Shown here: in pieces, positions 1 to 8,438 of the stretch
How the letters are laid out: every line of letters begins with the position of its first letter
Position numbering within the stretch: position 1 is the stretch's first letter
Assembly (NCBI GenBank): GCA_040902195.1
Contig: JBBDXS010000013.1
Span: 1 to 64,000 of the forward strand
DNA length: 64,000 nt
Direction of reading: 5' to 3'
Source: JBBDXS01 sp040902195
GTDB lineage: Bacteria > Chloroflexota > Dehalococcoidia > DSTF01 > RBG-16-68-14
Program-made: the position numbers and the translations under genes
Notes under the pieces: model-generated
What the model was told of the DNA's origin: nothing
What the model saw: the letters and a program-made list of their open reading frames with translations, nothing else
Database searches by the model: none

Positions 1-512
1 CAGCGGGCCCGCCGCCGACGCCAACTGCCACGCCGCCGCCCACAGCGACGCCTACGCCCTGCCCGGACTACGACGGGGACACGATATGTAGCGCCGCTGA
101 TCCCGACGACGACAACGACGGCTGCACGGACACTGCCGAGCAGCAGTCTAGCCCGGGAAGCGAGACCAGCGGCGGCCGAAGGAATCCCCAGTACTTCTGG
201 GACTTCTACGACGTGTGGACGCAGTCGGCCAACCCGCCGTTCTGGCTGCGCACCAAGACGATCGACCTCTTTGACGACATCTTCGGTGTCGCAGTGCGCT
301 ACGGAACACAGAACGCAGTGCCGGGTACAGAGACGCAGCGCATCTTCGCGGCGCTCACGCCGCCTACGAGCGCCACGGGGTACCACATCGATTACGACCG
401 ATCCGCGCCGATGGGCATGGACGCCTGGGACATGGGGCCGCCAGACGGGACGATCGATCTGTTCAGCGACATCTTTGGCGTGGCGTTCCAGTTCGGGCAC
501 GACTGCAATTAG
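1..512 (+). CDS. 3' end of a secreted calcium-binding-repeat protein
   Basis: The reading frame is open from the window edge, so the start lies outside. The first residues are a Pro/Thr-rich linker (PPPTPTATPPP). A Cys-containing Asp-rich segment follows (DYDGDTICSAADPDDDNDG) and resembles a thrombospondin type 3 calcium-binding repeat. The C-terminal part holds two copies of a short module, TIDLFDDIFGVAVRYG and TIDLFSDIFGVAFQFG, about 60 residues apart and vaguely reminiscent of dockerin-like Asp-containing loops. The composition fits an exported or surface protein. Its ligand is unknown, and the dockerin comparison is an inference from short motifs only. Confidence 0.6.
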   Translation, partial: AGPPPTPTATPPPTATPTPCPDYDGDTICSAADPDDDNDGCTDTAEQQSSPGSETSGGRRNPQYFWDFYDVWTQSANPPFWLRTKTIDLFDDIFGVAVRYGTQNAVPGTETQRIFAALTPPTSATGYHIDYDRSAPMGMDAWDMGPPDGTIDLFSDIFGVAFQFGHDCN

Positions 513-645
513 CCGGAAGGATGGTGCGGTAGCATGCGTCCGATGGACGCATCGGCAGGTGGCTCTTTTGGCGTACGGTTAGGTTCTCTTTTGGGTTCAG
601 CAGGCACCGCCGTGGGGCCCCTGCGGCTGCCGACGGGACCGGGCG

Positions 646-1434
646 CTAGTCCGTGAAGACCATCGTGAAGTACTTCATCCCTGAGCCGTCGATTGCCACC
701 GCGACTCCCAGCTGGCGGTAGGCGGTGTGCAGGATGTTATCCCGGTGGCCTGGGCTGTTCATCAGCTCGTTGATCGCCACGCCGACCGACTGGGCGTCGG
801 GGTAGTTGTTACGGGCCAGGTTTTCGCCCGCCCAACCGTACGGAACGCCGTAGTAGTCCATCAGGCTGAACGCCGTCGAGCCGTCAGGGCTGGTATGGGA
901 GAAGTAGCCGCGCGCAGCCATATCGTTCGAGCGAAGCTGGGCCACGTAAACCAAACATCCGTTCGCAGCAAGGGCGCCCATGCCGTTCGCCGCTCGCTGC
1001 GCGTTCACCGCGTTGAACAGATCGAGCCCGTAGCCAGACAGCCCGGCCGTCGGGCAGCCGGGCTGCGCAGCCGGTGGCGGCGCCTGGGGCTGCTGGGACG
1101 GAATCGATGGCGATTCTACGTACTGGGGGACCGAAGCTGGCGGCGCGGCCGGAGGCTCCGGCGTCGGGGTTGGCGGGAGCGGCGTGGGTGTCGGCGCGAG
1201 CGCCTCGGCTAGCGCCGCCAACCCTCCGTACAACTGTTCTGGATCGAGCTGAGCCAGCTCCTGGCCGAACTCAGGCTGGGGCGTCGGCGAGGGCCCTGCT
1301 TGTTCTGCCGAAGTGCTATCGGCGCTCTGCCAGCGACTCGTCGCTAGAAGCGTCGCTCCTGCGACGAGCAGCATCACACCACTCGCGAGTAAGACGACCC
1401 GAAGGAATCGGGCGGGGTGCCGTAATACGGCCAT
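646..1434 (-). CDS. CAP/SCP-domain exported protein (YkwD-like)
   Basis: The 262-residue product has one N-terminal hydrophobic segment (about residues 10-32, signal peptide or anchor), then a Pro/Thr/Ala-rich linker (PTPTPLPPTPTPEPP), then a C-terminal CAP domain from about residue 130. The CAP cavity motifs are visible: HTSPDGS, GENLA and SPGHRDNIL, containing the conserved His and Glu residues. Bacterial CAP proteins are extracellular and their biochemical role is mostly unsettled. A GAGGAG ribosome site sits just before the ATG. It is divergent from the ribosomal operon and unrelated to it. Confidence 0.85.
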   Translation of the reverse strand: MAVLRHPARFLRVVLLASGVMLLVAGATLLATSRWQSADSTSAEQAGPSPTPQPEFGQELAQLDPEQLYGGLAALAEALAPTPTPLPPTPTPEPPAAPPASVPQYVESPSIPSQQPQAPPPAAQPGCPTAGLSGYGLDLFNAVNAQRAANGMGALAANGCLVYVAQLRSNDMAARGYFSHTSPDGSTAFSLMDYYGVPYGWAGENLARNNYPDAQSVGVAINELMNSPGHRDNILHTAYRQLGVAVAIDGSGMKYFTMVFTD

Positions 1435-1561
1435 TTGACTCCTCGAAGTAGGGAAAGCCCGTAAGGACCCTTCGAGGGAGTTATCGGCGTGGCGAACGGC
1501 CGTCTTGAGGAGAGCGCCTTAGGGGTAGACGAGGAATGACTACCCGAAGCGCTTGAAGCTA

Positions 1562-1590
1562 TTGACACTGCATAAGCGCAAAGCTAGAAT
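1562..1590 (+). promoter_or_regulatory. Sigma70 promoter of the ribosomal super-operon
   Basis: TTGACA at 1562-1567 and TAGAAT at 1585-1590 are separated by exactly 17 bases, a near-consensus housekeeping promoter. It gives a leader of about 135 nt before rpsL. Apart from this promoter I see nothing else in the 300-base gap between the CAP gene and rpsL. Confidence 0.85.
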
Positions 1591-1734
1591 ACACAGTCAG
1601 CGCCTAACGGAGAGCGCAGTCGGCAGGCCAGAGGCCCCCGACCGAGATGACCGCCGGCGAGTGTGCGCAACGGCGCACGCCGGGTCGGGCTCCGGAATCA
1701 GGCTTTTGGCCTTGTTGCTTGTCTAGAGGTAGAG

Positions 1735-2166
1735 ATGCCAACCATTAATCAGCTTGTTCGCAAAGGGCGAAAGCGTGTCACCAAGAAGACGAAGGCGCCT
1801 GCGCTTCGCTTCCGCTACAACACGCTCAAGAACAAGCTGGTGCGCGGCAAGGGCTCACCTCAGAAGCGTGGGGTCTGCACCCAGGTGCGCACCATGACCC
1901 CCAAGAAGCCGAACTCCGCCCTCCGCAAGATCGCCCGTGTGCGCCTCACCAACGGCATCGAGGTGACGGCCTACATTCCGGGCGAAGGGCACAGCCTTCA
2001 GGAGCACTCGGTTGTCCTCATTCGAGGCGGCCGTGTACGCGACCTTCCCGGTGTGCGCTACCACATCATCCGCGGCGCGCTCGACGCGCAGGGCGTCCAG
2101 AATCGACAGCGTGGCCGCAGCAAGTACGGAACGCGCAAGGGAGGTCAGGCCGGCGGCGGCGCATAA
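1735..2166 (+). CDS. rpsL: 30S ribosomal protein S12
   Basis: S12 lines the decoding centre of the 30S subunit. The 143-residue product starts MPTINQLVRKGRKR, and the ATG at 1735 is preceded by AGAGGTAGAG. It has the roughly 13-residue insertion before SPQKRGVC that is typical of the Firmicutes-like form. The loop TPKKPNSALRK is intact. The second decoding loop reads GGRVRDLPGVRYH, with Arg at codon 102 (2038-2040) where most bacteria have Lys (Lys88 in E. coli counting). Arg at that position is a known streptomycin-resistance state elsewhere. First gene of the operon. Confidence 0.98.
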   Translation: MPTINQLVRKGRKRVTKKTKAPALRFRYNTLKNKLVRGKGSPQKRGVCTQVRTMTPKKPNSALRKIARVRLTNGIEVTAYIPGEGHSLQEHSVVLIRGGRVRDLPGVRYHIIRGALDAQGVQNRQRGRSKYGTRKGGQAGGGA

Positions 2167-2241
2167 CGCGCCGGCGCGCCACAACCCCATAGGCGCCCCG
2201 AACAGCCGGGGCGGCTCTGTGTAACGGCTAGGAATAACGTA

Positions 2242-2712
2242 ATGCCACGACGAACTCGAGTCGTACGGCGCAGTATCACTCCGGATCCCAAGTACGGGAA
2301 CCCGTTGCTCGCCGCGTTCATCAATAAGGTAATGCTCAGCGGCAAGAAGAGCACCGCCGAACGGCTCGTCTACGGCGCGCTCGATCAGATAGAGCAACAG
2401 CAGAACCGCAACCCCGTCGAAGTTTTCGAAGAGGCTGTGCGCAACGCCACGCCGATGGTCGAGGTGAAGCCCCGGCGCGTCGGCGGCGCGACATACCAGG
2501 TGCCCGTTGACATTCGCGCGGAGCGGCGCATGGCACTCGCGCTGCGCTGGCTGATCAAGTCGTCGCGCGCGCGCAAGGGCCGCACGTTGTCGGAGCGGCT
2601 GGCCGGAGAGCTGATGGACGCCGCGAGCAACCAGGGCACCACGATCAAGTTGAAGCAGGACACCCACCGCATGGCGGAGGCAAACCGGGCCTTCGCTCAC
2701 TACCGCTGGTAG
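2242..2712 (+). CDS. rpsG: 30S ribosomal protein S7
   Basis: S7 nucleates assembly of the 16S 3' domain and sits at the E site. The 156-residue product has normal length and the standard opening MPRRTRVVRRSITPDPKYGNP, with the conserved NPVEVFEEA and GGATYQVP segments. It lies 75 bases after rpsL with a modest AGGA ribosome site. Standard str-operon position. Confidence 0.98.
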   Translation: MPRRTRVVRRSITPDPKYGNPLLAAFINKVMLSGKKSTAERLVYGALDQIEQQQNRNPVEVFEEAVRNATPMVEVKPRRVGGATYQVPVDIRAERRMALALRWLIKSSRARKGRTLSERLAGELMDAASNQGTTIKLKQDTHRMAEANRAFAHYRW

Positions 2713-2780
2713 CTGTCTTGCTGGGGCCAGCCTTAGGGCGGCCCCAGCGTCTTGTCCGGACCTACGAACGAAGAGAGCAT

Positions 2781-4865
2781 ATGGAACGCGACCAACCAAT
2801 CGATCAGATACGCAATATCGGCATCATTGCCCACATCGATGCGGGCAAGACGACGGTGACCGAGCGTATCCTCTATTACACCGGCATTACCTATAAGATC
2901 GGCGAGGTGCACGAAGGCACCGCCGTGATGGACTGGATGGCCCAGGAGCGCGAGCGCGGCATCACAATCACCGCCGCCGCCACGACCTGCTACTGGGACC
3001 ACCACCGCATCAACATCATCGATACGCCCGGCCACGTCGACTTCACGGTTGAGGTGGAGCGCAGTCTGCGCGTCCTCGACGGCGGCGTCGTCGTGTTCGA
3101 CGCGGTACACGGCGTCGAACCACAGTCCGAGACCGTCTGGCGTCAGGCCGATCGCTATCGCGTGCCGCGCATCTCGTTCGTGAACAAGATGGACCGCGTC
3201 GGCGCAGACTACCGGCGCACGATCGACATGATCGTTGAGCGCCTCGACGCGCGGCCGATCCCGATACAGCTCCCCATCGGCGTTGAAGACACCTTCCGAG
3301 GCGTCATCGACCTCGTCCAGGAGAAAGCCTGGCTCTTCCCGGCCGACCGCGACGAGGAGCCCACCATCACCGACATTCCGGCGGACATGGTGGACGAGGC
3401 CGCATTGCATCGCGAGAAGCTGATCGAAGCCACGGCCGAAGTAGATGACCAGCTCATGATCAGCTTCGTAGAAGGACACCCCGTAACGACGACGGAGCTC
3501 AAGAAGGCGCTTCGTCGCGCTACGCTTGCCGGCAAGGCAACGCCAGTCCTGTGCGGCGCGGCGCTGCGCAACAAAGGCGTGCGCCCGCTGCTCGACGCGG
3601 TCATCGACTACCTGCCCTCGCCGATCGACGTGCCACCTATCGTGGGCACGAACACGGCGACGGCTGAGCTTGCGGAGCGCGCACCGAGCGACGACGAGCC
3701 GTTCTGCGCGCTCGTGTTCAAGATCGTCAGCGACCCGTACGTCGGTCGTCTCGCCTACTTCCGCGTCTACTCGGGCACCGTCGCCGAGGGCGCGCAGATC
3801 CTCAACACGACACACGGCAAGAAGGAGCGGTTCGGCCGGCTGCTGCGCATGCACGCCAATCAGCGCGAGGACATCGATGCGGTATTCGCCGGCGGCATTG
3901 CGGCGGCGATCGGACTGAAGAATACATTTACCGGCGACACGCTGTGCGATCCCGCGCACCCAATCCTCCTCGAGACCATCCGCTTCCCCGAACCCGTCAT
4001 CGCCGTCGCCATCGAGCCCAAGACGAAGGAAGACCAGGACCGCATGGGCACCGCCCTCCAGCGACTGTCTGAAGAAGACCCGACCTTCCGCACGCGCTAC
4101 GACGACGATACAGGCCAGACGCTCATCTCCGGCATGGGTGAGCTGCACCTCGATGTCATCGTCGACCGCATGCTGCGCGAATTCCGCGTCGAGGCGAACG
4201 TCGGCCGGCCGGAGGTCGCCTTCAAGGAGACGATCCGGCACGAGGCGCGCGCCGAAGGCCGCTACGTGCGACAGACCGGCGGCCGCGGCCAGTTCGGTGT
4301 CGTCGAGCTGATCGCTGCGCCACGAGAGCGCGGCGCCGGCTTCGAGTTCGTCGACGCGACGAAGGGCGGCGTGGTGCCGCGCGAGTACGTCTCGGCCGTA
4401 AAACAGGGCGTAAAGGCCGCACTCGACACCGGCCCCATCGCGGGCTACCCCGTCGTCGACGTCCTCGTCTCCCTTGTCGATGGGCAGTACCACCAAGTCG
4501 ACTCGTCCGAGCTGGCGTTCCGTAACGCTGGCATCATCGGCGCGCGCGAGGCCATCCAGCGTGGCGACCCGGTCCTGCTGGAACCGATCATGAAGCTCGA
4601 GATCAGCACGCCGGAGGAGTTCTTCGGCGACGTGCTGGCCGACGTCAACGGCCGGCGCGGCCAGGTCCTGGGCGTCGAGGCGCGCGGCAGTCTCCAAGTC
4701 GTACGTGCCATGATTCCCCTGGCCGAGACCTTCGGCTACACAACAGACCTGCGTTCTCTTACGCAAGGACGCGCCACGTTCAGCCTGGAATTCGATCACT
4801 ATGAAGACGTGCCGCCGCAGGTGGTCGACAAGATCTCGGGCCCGAGGAAGCCGGTGAGGGCGTAA
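2781..4865 (+). CDS. fusA: Translation elongation factor G
   Basis: EF-G is the GTPase that drives translocation. The 694-residue product has the G1 motif AHIDAGKT at about residues 17-24, the effector segment RERGITI, G3 DTPGHVDF and G4 NKMDR, so it is a canonical EF-G. I chose the ATG at 2781, which follows AAGAGAG; an upstream in-frame extension lacks homology. tuf, which usually follows fusA, is absent, and the stop is one base before rpsJ. Confidence 0.97.
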   Translation: MERDQPIDQIRNIGIIAHIDAGKTTVTERILYYTGITYKIGEVHEGTAVMDWMAQERERGITITAAATTCYWDHHRINIIDTPGHVDFTVEVERSLRVLDGGVVVFDAVHGVEPQSETVWRQADRYRVPRISFVNKMDRVGADYRRTIDMIVERLDARPIPIQLPIGVEDTFRGVIDLVQEKAWLFPADRDEEPTITDIPADMVDEAALHREKLIEATAEVDDQLMISFVEGHPVTTTELKKALRRATLAGKATPVLCGAALRNKGVRPLLDAVIDYLPSPIDVPPIVGTNTATAELAERAPSDDEPFCALVFKIVSDPYVGRLAYFRVYSGTVAEGAQILNTTHGKKERFGRLLRMHANQREDIDAVFAGGIAAAIGLKNTFTGDTLCDPAHPILLETIRFPEPVIAVAIEPKTKEDQDRMGTALQRLSEEDPTFRTRYDDDTGQTLISGMGELHLDVIVDRMLREFRVEANVGRPEVAFKETIRHEARAEGRYVRQTGGRGQFGVVELIAAPRERGAGFEFVDATKGGVVPREYVSAVKQGVKAALDTGPIAGYPVVDVLVSLVDGQYHQVDSSELAFRNAGIIGAREAIQRGDPVLLEPIMKLEISTPEEFFGDVLADVNGRRGQVLGVEARGSLQVVRAMIPLAETFGYTTDLRSLTQGRATFSLEFDHYEDVPPQVVDKISGPRKPVRA

Positions 4866-4866
4866 C

Positions 4867-5175
4867 ATGCCACAGCAAAAGATCCGCATCCGTCTGAAGG
4901 CCTACGACCACCGCATCCTCGACCAATCGGCCGTCCAGATCGTCGAAGCGGCGGAGCGGACCGGAGCCGTGGTTGCCGGACCCATTCCCCTGCCCACGCA
5001 CATCAAGAAGTTCACCGTGATCCGCTCTCCGTTCATCCATAAGGATGGGCGTGAGCAGTTCGAGATCCGCACGCACAAGCGCATCATCGATATCCAGAAC
5101 CCCACGTCGCGCACCGTCGACACGCTGATGCGGTTGCAACTGCCGGCCGGCGTCGACATTGAGGTGAAGCTGTGA
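4867..5175 (+). CDS. rpsJ: 30S ribosomal protein S10
   Basis: S10 (102 residues, MPQQKIRIRLKAYDHRILDQS) is a 30S head protein and, as NusE, part of antitermination complexes. Length and the KKFTVIRSPF and IRTHKR motifs are standard. It is the first gene of the S10 block, placed directly after fusA, and its TGA overlaps the GTG start of rplC. Confidence 0.98.
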   Translation: MPQQKIRIRLKAYDHRILDQSAVQIVEAAERTGAVVAGPIPLPTHIKKFTVIRSPFIHKDGREQFEIRTHKRIIDIQNPTSRTVDTLMRLQLPAGVDIEVKL

Positions 5176-6002
5176 TCGAAGGGCTGCTCGGGCGCAAGCT
5201 CGGCATGGTCCAGGTCTTCGATAAGGAAGGCCGCGTGCGCGGCGCCACGGTCATCGAGGCCGGGCCCTGCCTCGTCACGCAGATCCGCAGCGCCACGCGC
5301 GACGGCTACGAGGCCGTCCAGATCGGCTACGGCACCAGAAAGCACGTCAACAAGCCGACGCGCGGCCATCTCAAGCGCAACGGCGACCTTCGCTACCTGC
5401 GCGAGTTCAAGGCGCTCGCTCCTGAAGGGATCAAGCTCGGCGATCGCATCGGCGCGGAGATCTTCCAGGAAGGCGACCGCATCGACGTGACCGGCGTGAC
5501 AAAGGGCCGCGGCTTCCAGGGCAGCGTGAAGCGACACGGCTTCGCCGGCGGCCCCAAAACCCACGGCCAATCGGACCGGCATCGCGCCGGCGGCGCCATC
5601 GGCGCGGGCAACACGCCCGGCCGCGTCTACAAAGGGATGCGGATGCCCGGACACATGGGCCACGTACAAGTCACCGTCAAGGGCCTCGAAGTGCTGGAGA
5701 GCCATCCGGCGCGCGGCCTGCTGATCATCGCGGGCTCTGTGCCCGGCGCGCGCAACGGCCTCCTCAAGATCCGCTTCTCGAAGCATTCGATTGAGGCCGC
5801 GCGCGATCGCAAGCCGCAGGCCGTCGAGCCCGAGGCCCCCGTCGAAGAAACCGAGACGCCCGCGGCAGAGATCGAAGAGACCGCCGAGGCCGCTATCGAA
5901 GAAGCGCCGGCGGAAGACGCCGCGAACGAGCCCGAAACGGTCGAAGCGGCTCCGAAAGAAGAAGCGGCCGCCGAGGAACCGAAAGAGGAAGCATCGTCGT
6001 GA
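5172..6002 (+). CDS. rplC: 50S ribosomal protein L3 with acidic C-terminal tail
   Basis: L3 initiates 50S assembly and reaches the peptidyl-transferase centre. Residues 1 to about 205 are normal L3 (IEGLLGRKLGM, KGRGFQGSVKRHGF, GQSDRHR). About 70 extra residues follow that are almost only Glu, Ala, Pro and Thr, highly acidic and probably disordered. Start is GTG inside the rpsJ stop, implying translational coupling. The tail is part of a pattern shared with S3, S17, L15 and RpoA here. Confidence 0.96.
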   Translation: MIEGLLGRKLGMVQVFDKEGRVRGATVIEAGPCLVTQIRSATRDGYEAVQIGYGTRKHVNKPTRGHLKRNGDLRYLREFKALAPEGIKLGDRIGAEIFQEGDRIDVTGVTKGRGFQGSVKRHGFAGGPKTHGQSDRHRAGGAIGAGNTPGRVYKGMRMPGHMGHVQVTVKGLEVLESHPARGLLIIAGSVPGARNGLLKIRFSKHSIEAARDRKPQAVEPEAPVEETETPAAEIEETAEAAIEEAPAEDAANEPETVEAAPKEEAAAEEPKEEASS

Positions 6003-6670
6003 ACCTGGACGTCGTCAACCGCGCCGGCAAAACCGTCCGCTCGATCGAAGTGGACGACGCCGTGTTCGGCCTCAAGCCGCATCGCGCGATTGTGCACCAG
6101 GCGCTCGTCGCGCAGCGCGCGAACAACCGTCGCGGCACGCACAAGACGAAGACGCGCGGCGAAGTGCGCGGCAGTACGGTCAAGCTCTTCCGGCAGAAGG
6201 GCACCGGCCGCGCACGACAAGGCTCTGTGCGCGCGCCGCACCGCCGAGGTGGTGGTATCGTCTTCGGGCCGCGGCCGCGCAGCTACGAGAAGGACCTACC
6301 GAAGCGCATGCGGCGTCTCGCCATCCGCTCCGTACTCTCCGCGAAGGCGGCCGACGGCTCCCTTCGCGTGCTCGATGAGCTATCGATGGGCGCGCCGCGC
6401 ACGAAGGAGCTCGCATCGCTGCTGAGCGGCCTCGGCTTCGAGCGCAAGGTGATGGTGGTGACGGCGAACCCGGACAACATCGTCAAGCTCAGCACGGCCA
6501 ATTTGCCGAACGTAAAGTGGCTGCCCGCCGCCTATCTCAACGTCCTCGATCTGATGGCCCACCGTGGCCTGCTCATGACCGAAGAGGCCGTTCGCGCCGC
6601 CGAGGCGCTCTGGGGCGGCGAGCGCGCATCGAAGCGACGCGCTCCCCTGGCGGAGGTGGCCAGTGCCTAA
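5999..6670 (+). CDS. rplD: 50S ribosomal protein L4
   Basis: L4 binds 23S rRNA and lines the exit tunnel. The 223-residue product has the conserved tunnel loop region KLFRQKGTGRARQGSVRAP followed by HRRGGGIVFGP. GTG start overlaps the rplC stop by four bases. C-terminus is slightly extended and Ala-rich. In other bacteria L4 represses its own operon; nothing here shows that directly. Confidence 0.97.
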   Translation: MNLDVVNRAGKTVRSIEVDDAVFGLKPHRAIVHQALVAQRANNRRGTHKTKTRGEVRGSTVKLFRQKGTGRARQGSVRAPHRRGGGIVFGPRPRSYEKDLPKRMRRLAIRSVLSAKAADGSLRVLDELSMGAPRTKELASLLSGLGFERKVMVVTANPDNIVKLSTANLPNVKWLPAAYLNVLDLMAHRGLLMTEEAVRAAEALWGGERASKRRAPLAEVASA

Positions 6671-6959
6671 GGCGCTCCATCCCTACGAGGTGATCAAGCG
6701 GCCGCTTATCACGGAGAAGGCAACGATCCTCGCGGCCGACCACAAGTACGCCTTCCGGGTCGCGAAGGCGGCGAATAAGCGGCAGATCAAGGAAGCCGTT
6801 GAGCTGGCGTTTAGCGTCAGCGTGACGGCCGTGAACACGATGAACATGCACGGCAAGAAGCACCGCATGGGACGGCGCATCACGCGCTCGCCCGACTGGA
6901 AGAAAGCGATCGTGACGCTGGCCGAGGGCGACTCCATCCAGCTCTTCGAGGGGATCTAG
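6663..6959 (+). CDS. rplW: 50S ribosomal protein L23
   Basis: L23 (98 residues) sits at the tunnel exit and docks trigger factor and SRP. The YEVIKRPLITEKAT opening and the FRVAKAANKRQIKEAVE segment are typical. GTG start, overlapping the 3' end of rplD by eight bases, consistent with coupled translation. Confidence 0.97.
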   Translation: MPKALHPYEVIKRPLITEKATILAADHKYAFRVAKAANKRQIKEAVELAFSVSVTAVNTMNMHGKKHRMGRRITRSPDWKKAIVTLAEGDSIQLFEGI

Positions 6960-6961
6960 CG

Positions 6962-7792
6962 ATGCCTACAAAACAATTCAAGCCTACGTCCCCCGGCCGG
7001 CGCGGCATGACGGGCTTCACCTTCGAAGAGATTACGAAGAAGACGCCCGAGAAGCGGCTGATCGTCAGCCGCAAGCAGAAGGCCGGGCGCAACGATCAGG
7101 GCCGCATCACGATTCGCAATCGCGGCGCCGGTCACAAGCGCCACATCCGCCTCATCGATTTCAAACGCGACAACTTCGGCGTGCCCGGGAAGGTCGCCGC
7201 CATTGAGTACGACCCGAACCGCACGGCGCGCATCGCGCTGATTCACTACCACGACGGCGACAAGCGCTACATCCTCGCGCCGCAGGGCCTCACGGTCGGC
7301 GACACTGTGACGTCGGGACCGGAGTCGGAGCTGCGCACCGGCAACGCGCTGCCGCTCACGAACATCCCAACGGGCATGATCGTGCACAACGTAGAGATGT
7401 ACCCCGGCCGGGGCGCACAGCTCGCGCGCGGCGCCGGCGCCGCCGTGCAGGTCATGGCGAAGGAAGGCGACCTCTGTCTGCTCCGTCTACCCTCGGGCGA
7501 GATGCGCCGGGTCCCCGCGAGCTGCCTCGCCACCATCGGCCAGATGGGCAACGTGGAGAACAGCTTGATCAAGATCGGTAAAGCAGGCCGCACACGCTGG
7601 CAGGGACGCCGTCCCAACACGCGCGGCGCGGCCAAGAACCCGCGCGACCACCCACATGGCGGGGGCGAGGGCAAGGCGCCCATCGGGATGTCCGGGCCCA
7701 AGACGCCGTGGGGGAAGCCCGCCATGGGAGTGCGAACGCGGGGCAAGAAGCCGTCGGACAAGTTCATCGTGCGCCGGCGGCACCAGAAGTAG
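6962..7792 (+). CDS. rplB: 50S ribosomal protein L2
   Basis: L2 (276 residues) is needed for subunit joining and peptidyl-transferase activity. It carries the hallmark C-terminal segment with HPHGGGEGKAPIG, including the conserved functional His, and the KFIVRRR end. Standard length, no unusual features. Two bases separate it from rplW. Confidence 0.98.
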   Translation: MPTKQFKPTSPGRRGMTGFTFEEITKKTPEKRLIVSRKQKAGRNDQGRITIRNRGAGHKRHIRLIDFKRDNFGVPGKVAAIEYDPNRTARIALIHYHDGDKRYILAPQGLTVGDTVTSGPESELRTGNALPLTNIPTGMIVHNVEMYPGRGAQLARGAGAAVQVMAKEGDLCLLRLPSGEMRRVPASCLATIGQMGNVENSLIKIGKAGRTRWQGRRPNTRGAAKNPRDHPHGGGEGKAPIGMSGPKTPWGKPAMGVRTRGKKPSDKFIVRRRHQK

Positions 7793-7805
7793 GTAGGAGT
7801 AAGGC

Positions 7806-8096
7806 GTGTCACGCTCGACAAAGAAGGGCCCGTACATCGACGCCAAGCTCATGAAGAAGGTGGACGCTGCGCGTCGCGGCGGCGAGCGTTCGGTCATCCG
7901 CACGTGGTCGCGCGCGAGTACGATCATGCCCGAGATGGTCGGGCTGAACATCGCCGTACACGACGGGCGTCGCCACGTGCCCATCTTCGTCACCGAAAAC
8001 ATGGTCGGCCACAAGCTCGGCGAGTTCGCGTTCACGCGCCACTTCCGGGGCCACTCCGGTAGGTCGGAACGGACCACGCAGGTACGCAGGACGTAA
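7806..8096 (+). CDS. rpsS: 30S ribosomal protein S19
   Basis: S19 (96 residues) forms the S13-S19 pair in the 30S head. MSRSTKKGPYID and the GHKLGEFAFTRHFRGH end are diagnostic. GTG start preceded by GTAGGAGTAAGG, a strong ribosome site. Confidence 0.98.
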   Translation: MSRSTKKGPYIDAKLMKKVDAARRGGERSVIRTWSRASTIMPEMVGLNIAVHDGRRHVPIFVTENMVGHKLGEFAFTRHFRGHSGRSERTTQVRRT

Positions 8097-8098
8097 GC

Positions 8099-8437
8099 AT
8101 GGAAGTCACCGCGTCGAATCGCTTCGCAACCGTCTCGCCCCGCAAGGTGCGGGCCGTACTCCAGCAGCTCCCCGGTCGCACCATCGTGGACGCGCTGAAC
8201 GTGCTGCGCTTCAACCCCTCGCCGCACGCGCGTCTCGTTGCGAAGATCGTCAAGTCGGCCGCGAGCAATGCGGAGAACAACTACGCGCTGGACCCCGACG
8301 CGCTGTACGTGAAGCGCGCAATCGCGAACGACGCGCGACGGCTCCCGCGCTTTCGCCCGGCAGGGCACGGACGCGTGCACCGCTACGTGAAGCGCACCGC
8401 ACACATCACCATCGTCGTAGACGAGCGGGAGGACTGA
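8099..8437 (+). CDS. rplV: 50S ribosomal protein L22
   Basis: L22 (112 residues) extends a beta-hairpin into the exit tunnel. The motifs VSPRKVRAVL, KIVKSAASNAENNYALD and the hairpin region RRLPRFRPAGHGR are present. Two bases after rpsS. Standard order. Confidence 0.97.
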   Translation: MEVTASNRFATVSPRKVRAVLQQLPGRTIVDALNVLRFNPSPHARLVAKIVKSAASNAENNYALDPDALYVKRAIANDARRLPRFRPAGHGRVHRYVKRTAHITIVVDERED

Positions 8438-8438
8438 C

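Noticed and set aside
2733..4889. Long open frame opposite fusA (and others opposite rpoA, rplB, secY)
   Set aside because: Antisense frames stay open because of high GC and third-position bias; products show no known domain.
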